Part shown: one piece after another, positions 1 through 6,889 of the stretch
How the letters are laid out: every line of letters begins with the position of its first letter
Position numbering within the stretch: the stretch's first letter is position 1
The notes under the pieces: generated by a model
What the model saw: only the letters and a program-made list of their open reading frames with translations
The model's database searches: none
What the model was told of the DNA's origin: nothing
NCBI GenBank assembly: GCA_031290405.1
Contig: JAITNO010000106.1
Span: 1 to 10,116 of the forward strand
DNA from: Spirochaetaceae bacterium
Lineage (GTDB): Bacteria > Spirochaetota > Spirochaetia > Treponematales > Breznakiellaceae
Length of the DNA stretch: 10,116 nucleotides
Direction: 5' to 3'
Translations under genes and position numbers: made by a program

Positions 1-26
1 ATTAACTTTTTGAAAATTTGAAAAAA

Positions 27-1166
27 TTATTGAGGATGAGTATTGATGAAAAGACCGTCATACAGCGCGTCCATGCGCTTCACCGCGAAATGGGCGTTGA
101 AGCGTTGCGCATAGCCGCCGCGCCAGGACTGGTAGGATGCGTAGACGTCGGCGCAATCCATCTTGCCCGCGTCCGCAAGCTTTTTGAAAGCCTTGAGCTT
201 GCGGCGCATCCGCTTGGCGGATTCCTTGCCCGGCCGACGAAGGATCTTGCCGGAAGGGAGCAGCGCGTATTTTCCCTTGAGAAACGGAACGCCGGAGGAG
301 AGGCGGACGATGCGGGTTTTCTTTTCGTTCACGACGATGTCGAACCGGGCGCAGACGGTTTTTATTTCGGCCAGGCATTTTTCAAGGAAGGCTTTGTCGG
401 CGTGGATAAGGCAGAGGTCGTCCATGTAGCGTCCGTAGTATTTCACGCGCAGTTTTTCTTTGATGCAGTGGTCAAGCGCATTGGGGTAAAATATCGCGCA
501 GATTTGCGAAACCTGGCTTCCAAGCCCCAGGGATTTGTCGTCGCCGAACGCGGAGATAAAACCGCGCGTGAGGGCGCGGAGGCGCGGCTCGGTGAGATAG
601 CGCTCCTGCATGGCGAACAGGGCGTCGTGGCGAATGTTGTCAAAGAATATGGAAAAGTCCACGAGGAGGGCATGGCCTTCGTTTGAACGGCCGTTGCTGC
701 GATAAAAACGCGACAGGTGCGCGACAAGCCGGCGCAGCGCGAAGTGAACGCCCTTGCCCGCGATCGACGCGCCGTTGTCGTGGATGAGCGGCCGCGAGAG
801 CAACGGCGCGAGAACCTTGTCGCAGAGGCATTTTTGAACCACCCGCTCGGAAATGTGGACGCTGCGGATATGCCGCGTCTTGCCTCGTTCTTTTAGGTCG
901 AACTCGACGAAGCCGCTCTGGACGGACTCTCCGGACAGAAGCTTGCGGCGCGTCTGTGCGATGTTGCGAAGCGCGTTGGCTTCGTATCGCTGTACCGACT
1001 CTTTCCACGAAACGCCGCGCTTCGACTTCGCAAAGGCCCGGGCAAGATTGTCCGCATCGGCAACGAGCGAAAAATCGTTGTACGGTTCGATGCGTTGTTT
1101 TTCATTCGCGGTGCGGGCAGCGCGCCTTCTTTCGGCCCGCGCCGTCTTTCTATCTTCGCTTGTCAT
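27..1166 (-). CDS. DGR reverse transcriptase
   Basis: Copies the TR RNA into adenine-mutated cDNA that replaces the VR of the fibre gene. The 379-aa product carries the RT palm motifs in order: LLVDFSIFFDNI (Asp170), LGLGSQVSQ at about 213-221, where DGR enzymes have an SQ motif instead of the QG..SP of retroviral RTs, and the catalytic YMDD at 247-250. A basic C-terminal tail with SGKILRRPGKESAKRMRRKL (about 305-324) fits the thumb and RNA-binding part of this family. There is no endonuclease, RNase H or maturase domain. The frame stays open back to 1418, but that extension runs through the DGR spacer and looks non-coding, so I start at ATG 1166. The ribosome site there is weak (AAGG about 13 bases upstream). 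It is the last gene of the cassette. Family is certain from motifs and context; the exact start is less sure. Confidence 0.95.
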   Translation of the reverse strand: MTSEDRKTARAERRRAARTANEKQRIEPYNDFSLVADADNLARAFAKSKRGVSWKESVQRYEANALRNIAQTRRKLLSGESVQSGFVEFDLKERGKTRHIRSVHISERVVQKCLCDKVLAPLLSRPLIHDNGASIAGKGVHFALRRLVAHLSRFYRSNGRSNEGHALLVDFSIFFDNIRHDALFAMQERYLTEPRLRALTRGFISAFGDDKSLGLGSQVSQICAIFYPNALDHCIKEKLRVKYYGRYMDDLCLIHADKAFLEKCLAEIKTVCARFDIVVNEKKTRIVRLSSGVPFLKGKYALLPSGKILRRPGKESAKRMRRKLKAFKKLADAGKMDCADVYASYQSWRGGYAQRFNAHFAVKRMDALYDGLFINTHPQ

Positions 1167-1532
1167 ATTTATAAAAAAGCCTTGTACGGCATCCGTCTGC
1201 GGCTTGTGAGTAAACTCATCGCCGCAGGCGGTTCGCGCACTATGCCGCATAGCGCATTCGGCATGAAAAGAGGCCGCGCAAGCCTCTCCATGCAAGCAGC
1301 GTACGCCGAGACGCATCAAGGCGAATATTCGCGGGGGCCCAAAGGGCGGCCCGCAGGACGTTTTCTCCTTCTGTGTCGGACGCATCGGTTCAAAGAACCT
1401 ACACGTAGTGCGTCTCACGGAATCGGGGGCGCAGCCACCAGCCGAACTGGCAGAATTGTTATTGCTATTGCCATTGTTGTTGACATTGCAAAAAGAGGCC
1501 GCAGAATCAGAACGAGGCTACAGAAAACGCCC
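1167..1532 (-). ncRNA. DGR template RNA: TR plus structured spacer
   Basis: The gap between the avd stop and the RT start holds the template repeat (its 5' end in RNA sense, 1518 to 1424), then about 257 bases with no convincing gene. In other DGRs the RNA downstream of TR binds RT and Avd and primes cDNA synthesis, and this spacer sits in the same place. It is rich in stem-loops: TGCGGC/GCCGCA with an inner TGAG/CTCA (1198-1226), ATGCCG/CGGCAT (1242-1264), AGAGGC/GCCTCT (1269-1287), a perfect 12-bp palindrome GCGAATATTCGC (1321-1332) and a GCGGG/CCCGC arm with an inner GCCC/GGGC (1331-1355). RNA ends cannot be read from sequence, and I see no separate promoter, so the RNA may be part of an avd-to-RT transcript. 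Confidence 0.75.
1424..1518 (-). repeat. DGR template repeat (TR)
   Basis: This is the invariant 95-bp template for mutagenesis. It aligns without gaps to 2177-2271 (offset 753). On the minus strand it contains 19 adenines, 17 of them clustered in 1456-1487, where eight AAY (Asn) codons lie in the frame of the target gene. Its 31-bp 5' part (1488-1518) and its 3' part (1424-1456) match VR exactly. The 3' end has the GC-rich run CTGCGCCCCCG expected of the initiation-of-mutagenic-homing region. It begins 14 bases after the avd stop codon. Confidence 0.96.
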
Positions 1533-2006
1533 TTATTTCTTTAACACTATTTTGTTGTTTGCTTTCCTCCATCCTTTCAAAAGTTTAATTTCCATCTCTA
1601 TCATGTCCACAAAGGGCAGAAACTTGGCCAGCGCGACCGGAAGCACATCCTCGCAGTAGTGCATCTCCTGCAAAAGCTGTTCGCAGTTGACAATCGCCGC
1701 CGTCTGATGCTGCCTTCGCAAAACCAGCTCGCCGTCGTTCGTGGGGTATATCGTATTGCCCGCCGTGATGTTCATCATGAGGTTCCGCAGAATATGCATG
1801 ATGTTTCGCCGAAACTCTTCCAAAAGCCAGTCGGGATAGCCCTCGATGACCGTCATTTCCTCTCCGTCATCCGTTTTGACTCTTCGCACCTTGTCGCGAA
1901 CGCCGAAATCCCTCAAGAGAAGGTTCGTAATCTCTCTCCGCAGCCTCCGGGCGTTATGATAAAACTCCAGCTTGGAAAGCCCGCGCCTGTTCTTGAGAAC
2001 GCTCAT
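1533..2006 (-). CDS. avd: DGR accessory variability determinant (Avd-like)
   Basis: Avd proteins form a basic, barrel-shaped oligomer of four-helix bundles that binds the DGR RT and RNA and is needed for mutagenic homing. This 157-aa protein is almost wholly helical by eye. It has a basic N-terminal helix (LEFYHNARRLRREI, about 13-26), a second basic helix (EEFRRNIMHILRNLMMNI), and the segment NTIYPTNDGELVLRRQHQTA followed by NCEQLLQEM, which I recognise as typical of DGR Avd proteins. The C-terminus ends in the helix EMEIKLLKGWRKANNK. It lies between the target gene and TR, the usual Avd position. I chose ATG 2006; a TTG two codons upstream is possible. No clear Shine-Dalgarno sequence precedes it, though TATGAT lies at 2018-2023 as a possible -10 box. 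Confidence 0.88.
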   Translation of the reverse strand: MSVLKNRRGLSKLEFYHNARRLRREITNLLLRDFGVRDKVRRVKTDDGEEMTVIEGYPDWLLEEFRRNIMHILRNLMMNITAGNTIYPTNDGELVLRRQHQTAAIVNCEQLLQEMHYCEDVLPVALAKFLPFVDMIEMEIKLLKGWRKANNKIVLKK

Positions 2007-2038
2007 TTTCAAATTGTATCATAAAAAAGGCTTTTTGA

Positions 2039-2047
2039 CCCCCCCCC
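2039..2047 (-). repeat. G9 homopolymer upstream of avd
   Basis: Nine consecutive C on the plus strand (G9 in the sense of avd) sit 33-41 bases upstream of the avd ATG, just upstream of a TATGAT box at 2018-2023. Such tracts slip readily during replication. No -35 box is recognisable, so any effect on transcription is inference. Confidence 0.6.
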
Positions 2048-2055
2048 AAAAAACC

Positions 2056-2089
2056 AAAAAAAATCGACGCCGCTTACGCGGCGGGCGTC
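2056..2089 (-). terminator. Probable intrinsic terminator after the fibre operon
   Basis: GACGCC (2066-2071) pairs with GGCGTC (2084-2089); an alternative inner stem CGCCGC/GCGGCG uses 2068-2073 and 2078-2083. On the minus strand the stem is followed by GA and then eight T (2063 to 2056), the layout of a rho-independent terminator. It lies 71 bases after the target-gene stop and before avd, so it would separate late tail transcription from avd/TR/RT. A shorter T5 run follows the stem on the plus strand, so it could act both ways. Confidence 0.6.
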
Positions 2090-2116
2090 TTTTTCCAGAC
2101 AAGAAAGCCCAGCATA

Positions 2117-2141
2117 CTCTCGCCCCACAAGGGGGCGAGAG
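2117..2141. repeat. 10-bp inverted repeat downstream of VR
   Basis: CTCTCGCCCC (2117-2126) and GGGGCGAGAG (2132-2141) form a perfect 10-bp stem with a 5-base loop. No T-run follows on either strand, so it is not a classical terminator. It lies 12 bases beyond the VR-proximal hairpin and may protect the mRNA 3' end or add to target structure; function unknown. Confidence 0.6.
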
Positions 2142-2153
2142 GCCGGATTGTTC

Positions 2154-2170
2154 GTGTCGCTACGCGACAC
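2154..2170 (-). promoter_or_regulatory. Hairpin/cruciform adjoining VR (DGR homing element)
   Basis: GTGTCGC (2154-2160), loop TAC, GCGACAC (2164-2170) make a perfect 7-bp stem with a 3-base loop, six bases past the end of TR/VR identity. In the Bordetella phage BPP-1 DGR a hairpin of similar size just after the VR is required for efficient target recognition. The target-gene stop codon (2160-2162) lies across the stem and loop. The matching place beside TR has no such hairpin, which would mark VR, not TR, as recipient. Confidence 0.8.
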
Positions 2171-3437
2171 AGAAAGCGGGGGCGCAGCCACCAGCCGAAC
2201 TGGCAGAATGGGAATTGCTATAGCCAAAGTAGTGAACAAGGCAAAAAGAGGCCGCAGAATCAGAACGAGGCGTTAATTCCCACCACCAGTCCCGCGAGCC
2301 GTTCCAGCGCTTGATCCGATAGACGTAAGACTTCTGGAATATAGGGAGCTGGATGGGCGTTAGGTAGCCGACTCGCGCCTCGATTGCCGGAGTTGTAATC
2401 GCGGGCATATACACGCCCTCGTCGCCGTAAAGAGGAACGCCGAAAACTTCAAGCTCCGACGGCGGCCACACGGTGAAGGCGCCCCAAGCGTAAGTGCTTT
2501 TTTTACTGTGCGCTTTCCGCACCGTGTAAAGAAAATTGCCGCCCAGAGCCAGCTTGAGGCCGGTCGCAAACACCCCGCTTCCGTCTCCGGTCGCGCCCTC
2601 CAGCCATGCCCGCAGTTCCGATGCCGCGTATCCGCCGGTGTTGTCGTTGGCGGCGTTCATGCGCCCCTTGGCGATTATGTTGCGGAATGTGAACAAAACA
2701 TGGTTCTTGGCGTTTTCGACGTCGCCCATTTCTTTGAACGTGTTGAAACCCGAAACAACAAGGCGGTTATTCTTGTACGCATCGTTCCACGCCTGGGGCG
2801 CCGTGCCGCCGGTCGTTGCGGCGATGCCCGAAAGGTCGAGCCCGTCGATGTAATCGCCGACTTCCAAACTTGAAAAATCGGGAACTCCGCTTGAGTCAAT
2901 CTCTCCGTTGTTGTTGCATCGCCGCCGAATCTCCGTCATCGCTCCCAAAATGCTCGTTGCACCCAGGACGTCGAAAAGATTGCGGCCCAGGCCTTCAACC
3001 ATGTCGGCCTTCGACGACGCGCCGCCGCTTCCCCCTCCGGTCTCGACTTTTTTCCACGCCGAGCCGTTCCAGACAAGCTCCACTTCCTTGCCGGGGGAGA
3101 CGTCAATCGTTTTCTCTTCGCCGTCCGTCCAAGCAAGCGACGCAACGTCGTCCGCGACGTTTACCGCTCGTGCCCGGCAGCCGGCAAACGCGCCCGAGTT
3201 CAGCGTCAGGACAATGCCGCTTGCCTGCAAGGCAAACACGGAATCCGCCTCTATCGCCGTCGTCGTGGAATCCTCCGCAACCGCAAAGGGCCGCTGGCGC
3301 ATGAACGGCATCATAATGTTGACGTTCGCCTCCCGCGACGTAACGGGCTGGTCTGCGGCCTTTTTCGTGCCGAACGGGGGATTCACCCCCGAAAATCCGG
3401 GCACCGTGAAACTGTTCAGTGAACAATCAATTACCAT
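2160..3437 (-). CDS. DGR variable tail-fibre/adhesin with C-type-lectin-like domain
   Basis: Probable receptor-binding fibre at the end of the tail operon, and the DGR target. The 425-aa protein has an N-terminal attachment part, a beta-rich stretch (about 50-131, ending in WNGSAWKKVE), a Gly/Ser linker (133-142), then a C-terminal domain of the DUF6273 kind with HVLFTFRNIIAKGRM (246-260), GGYAASELRAWLE (268-280), DWWWELTP (383-390) and the closing GGCAPAFCVA (416-425). Such domains adopt the C-type-lectin fold used to display DGR-diversified residues. Variable positions are 400, 402, 403, 404, 406, 408, 409 and 410 (Leu, His, Tyr, Phe, Tyr, Asn, Ser, His). ATG 3437 has a strong AAGGAG six bases upstream and follows the preceding fibre gene by 13 bases, so the two are co-expressed. 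The domain assignment is by motif recognition. Confidence 0.93.
   Translation of the reverse strand: MVIDCSLNSFTVPGFSGVNPPFGTKKAADQPVTSREANVNIMMPFMRQRPFAVAEDSTTTAIEADSVFALQASGIVLTLNSGAFAGCRARAVNVADDVASLAWTDGEEKTIDVSPGKEVELVWNGSAWKKVETGGGSGGASSKADMVEGLGRNLFDVLGATSILGAMTEIRRRCNNNGEIDSSGVPDFSSLEVGDYIDGLDLSGIAATTGGTAPQAWNDAYKNNRLVVSGFNTFKEMGDVENAKNHVLFTFRNIIAKGRMNAANDNTGGYAASELRAWLEGATGDGSGVFATGLKLALGGNFLYTVRKAHSKKSTYAWGAFTVWPPSELEVFGVPLYGDEGVYMPAITTPAIEARVGYLTPIQLPIFQKSYVYRIKRWNGSRDWWWELTPRSDSAASFCLVHYFGYSNSHSASSAGGCAPAFCVA
2177..2271 (-). repeat. DGR variable repeat (VR)
   Basis: This is the 95-bp recipient copy at the 3' end of the fibre gene, encoding residues from about 389 to 421. Against TR (1424-1518) it has 11 mismatches. 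Ten are at TR adenines (TR plus-strand T at 1457, 1459, 1460, 1469, 1474, 1475, 1478, 1481, 1486, 1487), giving C, T or G in mRNA sense. The one exception, TR 1482 against VR 2235, is C to T and silent (GTC to GTT). Ends are identical, including the GC-rich run next to the stop codon. Confidence 0.96.
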
Positions 3438-3443
3438 AATTTA

Positions 3444-3451
3444 CTCCTTCC
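3444..3451 (-). promoter_or_regulatory. Strong ribosome binding site of the variable fibre gene
   Basis: GGAAGGAG lies six bases upstream of ATG 3437 and fixes that start. It overlaps the last base of the stop codon of the upstream fibre gene. Confidence 0.85.
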
Positions 3452-4962
3452 TATGAATTTATTGCCGCCTGAACGGCGGCTCTAAACTGTTCCGTCTCGA
3501 ACAGATTAGTTTTAACTTTGGCCGGGTCCTGCACCATGAGCACAGCCCATTTCTCCTTGTAGTCCAGCGCGGCATACGGTATGCGCGCTTCCGTGTTCGC
3601 GGCAAAACCCTCAAAAGACTCCGCAACGGTGCGGTCAATCGTCAACTCGTCTACATTTAATTCATCCTCCTCTTCATTGATTTCAAAAACGGCGTCCACG
3701 GACGCGGCGCTCTTTTTCGGAATTGAAATTTGGCTTTGCCCGATGAAAAAAAGCGCCTCTTGTTGCGTGAAAACAAGTGCGAAGTGAAACCATGCGTTTT
3801 GCGCGATTGCAACGTCGTCGTCGACGTCGATTGCTTCACTCCCACCAGGCCAATTGTGTTCGATGTAATTGCCGTGCGTGATTGCGGCGTCGTAGGGAAC
3901 GCCGTCCTCTTCGGTAAGCCAGTAAGGAACGTCGAGCGGCGTCGGCGCGCAATACTCAGGATCTCCCTCGGCGGCGGCGGAATACGCGACGCCGTCCTCT
4001 TCAGGCTCGCTGTAGTCCCCCGCCGCCGGCTCAGGCTCGCTGTAATCCGGGTCGCCGCGAACAATGTGAAATACAAATTCATCGTCGCTGGGCCGCCCGG
4101 CCCGCAACAATGCAATATTGGCGTTCTGCGTAAAACGCGCCCAAAACTCCACGGTGGAATTGCTGTTGGGGACGCTTGACGCCATCGAGAAACGCCCGAA
4201 AAGCGAGCGCCCCATCATTTCAAAGGGCGCGGCTTCCCGCACGGCCGGATTGAAAAAGACGACGCCGTTGGAATCGTCTTTGCCTACAAGTATAGGCGCG
4301 TCGCCGGCAAACCCAATCGCAATGCTGCTTGCCTGATTTTGGTTTTTCGCATCCGTGTCAAAATGATAGACTTCGCTTTGCGCCGAAAGGCAGGGAAGTC
4401 CTATGTCCCAGCCGCGCGCGCGGCGGTCGACAATCCGCGCGTTCGTGAACATGATGCTTTGCTTGCTGTAGAACTTGAACGCTTCTATAGCGTCGCCCTG
4501 CGCGCTCCCGCCGCCCGCCGTCACTTCTGCCCATGCGCGGTTTTTACGCCCGTAAATACGCCCGTCGCTCGGCGCCTCTTCCGTAAGGCCCTGCACGTAT
4601 TGTTTCAGCACAGATACGTCCGCAGTGTTTAAGTTTATCTTTGCCAGATTCGCGGATATGTTTTGCGTGTTTGCCGCAATGCGATTGTCCATGAACGGAT
4701 TGACCGCGCAGGTCATTATTTGTTTGATTGCGTCAAGCAAATCCGAATGGCCGACTTTATCGGGCTGTCCGTCAACCGTGAACTGTCCCCACGCCTCGAC
4801 AATCACCGCCTGGAAAAAACCAAGAATGGTGTTGAACCAGAGCGCCCTCCAGGGCGTTCCGTCCGTGAGATTGCCCTGGCTTACCGCCTTCGCTTTGCCC
4901 CCCGGATACGCGGGGTCGTCGTCAATAAAATATGGCGTGTAATCACCGTCGATCTTTATCAT
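3451..4962 (-). CDS. Tail-fibre/collar protein with LamG-like domain and decapeptide repeats
   Basis: Follows gp48 where Mu encodes its tail fibre (gp49/S), so it is probably a fibre or fibre-base subunit. I start at ATG 4962 (503 aa), which has GGAGG seven bases upstream and overlaps the gp48 stop as ATGA. The N-terminus (IDGDYTPYFIDDDPAYPGG, then GNLTDGTPWRALWFNTI) resembles phage fibre N-termini that attach to the baseplate. A helical stretch (about 98-120) leads to IYGRKNRAWAEV (136-147), a common fibre motif. The C-terminal half (about 240-470) looks like a concanavalin/LamG-like jelly roll (STVEFWARFTQ, NAWFHFALVF, DELTIDR). Inserted in it at about 303-366 are six 10-residue units with a Tyr at every tenth position, rich in Asp, Glu and Pro. 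It contains no VR. The fold is inferred from motifs, not searched. Confidence 0.8.
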   Translation of the reverse strand: MIKIDGDYTPYFIDDDPAYPGGKAKAVSQGNLTDGTPWRALWFNTILGFFQAVIVEAWGQFTVDGQPDKVGHSDLLDAIKQIMTCAVNPFMDNRIAANTQNISANLAKINLNTADVSVLKQYVQGLTEEAPSDGRIYGRKNRAWAEVTAGGGSAQGDAIEAFKFYSKQSIMFTNARIVDRRARGWDIGLPCLSAQSEVYHFDTDAKNQNQASSIAIGFAGDAPILVGKDDSNGVVFFNPAVREAAPFEMMGRSLFGRFSMASSVPNSNSTVEFWARFTQNANIALLRAGRPSDDEFVFHIVRGDPDYSEPEPAAGDYSEPEEDGVAYSAAAEGDPEYCAPTPLDVPYWLTEEDGVPYDAAITHGNYIEHNWPGGSEAIDVDDDVAIAQNAWFHFALVFTQQEALFFIGQSQISIPKKSAASVDAVFEINEEEDELNVDELTIDRTVAESFEGFAANTEARIPYAALDYKEKWAVLMVQDPAKVKTNLFETEQFRAAVQAAINS

Positions 4963-5672
4963 GCCGCAGCCTCCTCCGTCCATTTCACAAAAACCACCGC
5001 CGTGCCGTGAACGGGCTTTATTTTCAAAATCAAATACTCCACAATGTCCCTCCAAACCGCAGCCAGCTCGAAAGGTTCGATGTACAATATTTCATGAGCG
5101 TTGTTTCGATAGACTTCTTTGCATACGAAAAAACACGTTTCCCAAAAACGCGAATCGTCGGGAATCGAGTATAAGTCGGTTTTGTCGTTTTGAAGTATGC
5201 CGGGCAAAAAAGAATCGTCGCCTCGAAAATAATCGCAACAGGCCCCTTCGTTGTCGCACAGCATCGTTTCATAATCGCATATCGCCAACCCCGCGCTCTG
5301 TTTGTTGCGCGGGTCGGTCGCCGGCACGTTCTCCGCAACGGTGAAACGTTCGTCGACGCTTCGTAAAACCTGTTGTAAAAAGGCAGTCCCCTGGTCGCCT
5401 GATATTGTTTTCCAAAGCGCGTCTACAATGTTCCGTCGTTTTGCATATTCCTCGCGCGTAAGATATATGGAAAACACGCTCTCCCACTTTTCAGGAAAGC
5501 GCGTCGTGTCGGGAAACAAATCAAGATATGCGCTCTCGGCCTCGGCACGGACGTTTTCCGGCAGCTCGGAAAGCGCGTCGACGAGCTTCCGCTTGTTGTT
5601 GTCGACAAACAACTCGAACGCATGGCCGCGGGGAAACAAGGCCTTTGCGGCGTCAAAAAATCTCCCGCTCAC
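4959..5672 (-). CDS. Mu gp48-like tail/baseplate protein (DUF2313, YmfQ-like)
   Basis: A 237-aa protein of the family that follows the J-type baseplate gene in Mu-like phages and links baseplate to fibres. The recognisable core is LDLFPDTTRFPEKWESVFSI followed by a basic R-rich helix (LTREEYAKRRNIVDALW), about residues 50-87. The C-terminal part (about 180-230, FELAAVWRDIVEYLILKIKP) matches the family closing segment. The middle holds a Cys- and Asp-rich stretch (CDYETMLCDNEGACCDYF, about 131-148) I cannot assign. It starts at GTG 5672, overlapping the gp47 stop as GTGA, and its own stop overlaps the next start as ATGA, so translation is likely coupled on both sides. Confidence 0.85.
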   Translation of the reverse strand: MSGRFFDAAKALFPRGHAFELFVDNNKRKLVDALSELPENVRAEAESAYLDLFPDTTRFPEKWESVFSIYLTREEYAKRRNIVDALWKTISGDQGTAFLQQVLRSVDERFTVAENVPATDPRNKQSAGLAICDYETMLCDNEGACCDYFRGDDSFLPGILQNDKTDLYSIPDDSRFWETCFFVCKEVYRNNAHEILYIEPFELAAVWRDIVEYLILKIKPVHGTAVVFVKWTEEAAA

Positions 5673-6889
5673 ACCGGCTCCCCGTTGACGTACAGGTTGT
5701 TCAGTTTTGCAAGCTCGCCCTGCCCCAGAGTGTAGCTTGCCGCAACCGCGCCGTTTCGTTTCATGACGACCGTTTCAAACTCCGCCTTCACCGACATTGA
5801 AGCCTGGTCGACGGCGGAGGAGACGTTGTTTCTTGACACGATGTTCGTCTTGTTGTCGTCGTCCGAAAGGCCGCGAATGTACGGCTCGCGGCCTAAAAAA
5901 TAATTCTCGACCGCCGGCCGCACGGCCTCGGCGTAATCGTCAATCGGTATGCCGCTCACGCCGGCGATAAACATGTCGAACGCCACAATCGAAACCGGAC
6001 AGACGTTTGCATAACCCTCATCGCCCAGCGGGTCTGTCACGGCCGTCATGGTCTTGCGGCTTTGTTTGCCGGTCTCCGGGTCGTAGGTGCAGGCGTTCCC
6101 CACCGCGACAAGCAATTCGGACGACGGAACGCGGTCGGGAAAAACAGAAGGGCTGGCCGCCACATACAAAAAAACACCGCTCGGCGTGGAGACGTCCTTG
6201 TAAGGATAGGCGTTCAACACGCCGGCCGCGTCGCCCGCCCATTTCCGATAATCCGACAACGCTCCGCCAAGCGGCGGATTCCTAAAGCGGCTCACCACCC
6301 GGGCGCGGTATTCCGCCTCCGTCTCATCGTCCGTCGCATACTCCGCAACGGCAACGACCGACGCTGTTTTTTGAACGTTGCCCAACGGGTTCACGAAACT
6401 CAACGCGTCTCCCGCGTCGAGATTTCCCGCCGCGCCGTTTTCGGCGCATATTACCGCCGCGCCAACTTCAGGCTTGTCAAGGACGACGCTCTCTTCGAGA
6501 ATGTACAGCTTCCCGGTAACGTCGTTTTTAAGCTGCGCCCCCGCAACCAGAAAGCCTCCAATCGTCGCAACGTCAATGGCTATGACGCCTTTCCACTGCG
6601 TTCCCGTTTTCGGGTCGCCCACGCCGATGAGGTTGCCCCATCTTACCAGCGGCCGCACCCTCAGCCTGAGTACGTTCACTTCGCCCCAGTGGGACGTCTC
6701 GGGGAACAACTGTAAAAACAACCAGCCGATTTGCTTGTACAACACCACAAACACGCCGGCAAACACCGTCGCCAGAACGCGGATGAACGACTTCGAGAGC
6801 ATCCGAAACGCAAGATTGAATTTCGCCTGAACGGCGTTAAGGATTAAATCGCGTATCTCGCCAATCGTTGTATTTTCAAACGCCGCCAT
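5669..6889 (-). CDS. Mu gp47-like baseplate J protein
   Basis: Baseplate wedge subunit of the J family, which connects the central hub to the fibres in contractile tails. The 406-aa product has the family hallmarks: an N-terminal helical part with KQIGWLFLQLFPETS (about 52-66), a basic stretch (LRLRVRPLVRWGNLIGV), and the core DETEAEYRARVVSRFRNPPL then GGALSDYRKWAGDAAGV (about 188-225), which matches the acidic-R..R / GG..SDY..WA signature of these proteins. I use ATG 6889 rather than an upstream in-frame start at 6916, because AAGG and a G-rich run lie just before it and homologues start at this point. It overlaps the end of gp46 by 14 bases and the start of gp48 by four. Confidence 0.92.
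   Translation of the reverse strand: MAAFENTTIGEIRDLILNAVQAKFNLAFRMLSKSFIRVLATVFAGVFVVLYKQIGWLFLQLFPETSHWGEVNVLRLRVRPLVRWGNLIGVGDPKTGTQWKGVIAIDVATIGGFLVAGAQLKNDVTGKLYILEESVVLDKPEVGAAVICAENGAAGNLDAGDALSFVNPLGNVQKTASVVAVAEYATDDETEAEYRARVVSRFRNPPLGGALSDYRKWAGDAAGVLNAYPYKDVSTPSGVFLYVAASPSVFPDRVPSSELLVAVGNACTYDPETGKQSRKTMTAVTDPLGDEGYANVCPVSIVAFDMFIAGVSGIPIDDYAEAVRPAVENYFLGREPYIRGLSDDDNKTNIVSRNNVSSAVDQASMSVKAEFETVVMKRNGAVAASYTLGQGELAKLNNLYVNGEPV

Noticed and set aside
18..686. 222-codon open frame on the plus strand
   Set aside because: It is the antisense of the RT catalytic region; the minus frame has all RT motifs and this one resembles no family.
1167..1418. 84-codon N-terminal extension of the RT frame
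   Set aside because: It runs through the hairpin-rich DGR spacer and reads as low-quality protein; ATG 1166 starts a normal RT N-terminus.
2024..2036. Small A/T stem AAAAAG-G-CTTTTT before avd
   Set aside because: Too weak and A/T-rich to call a terminator or switch; the homopolymer runs alone explain it.
2117..2141. Intrinsic terminator at the 10-bp stem
   Set aside because: No U-run follows the stem on either strand; the stem at 2066-2089 with T8 is the better terminator.
2816..3304. Plus-strand frames antisense to the variable fibre gene
   Set aside because: Arg/Pro/Ser-rich translations without family features; shadows of the minus-strand gene.
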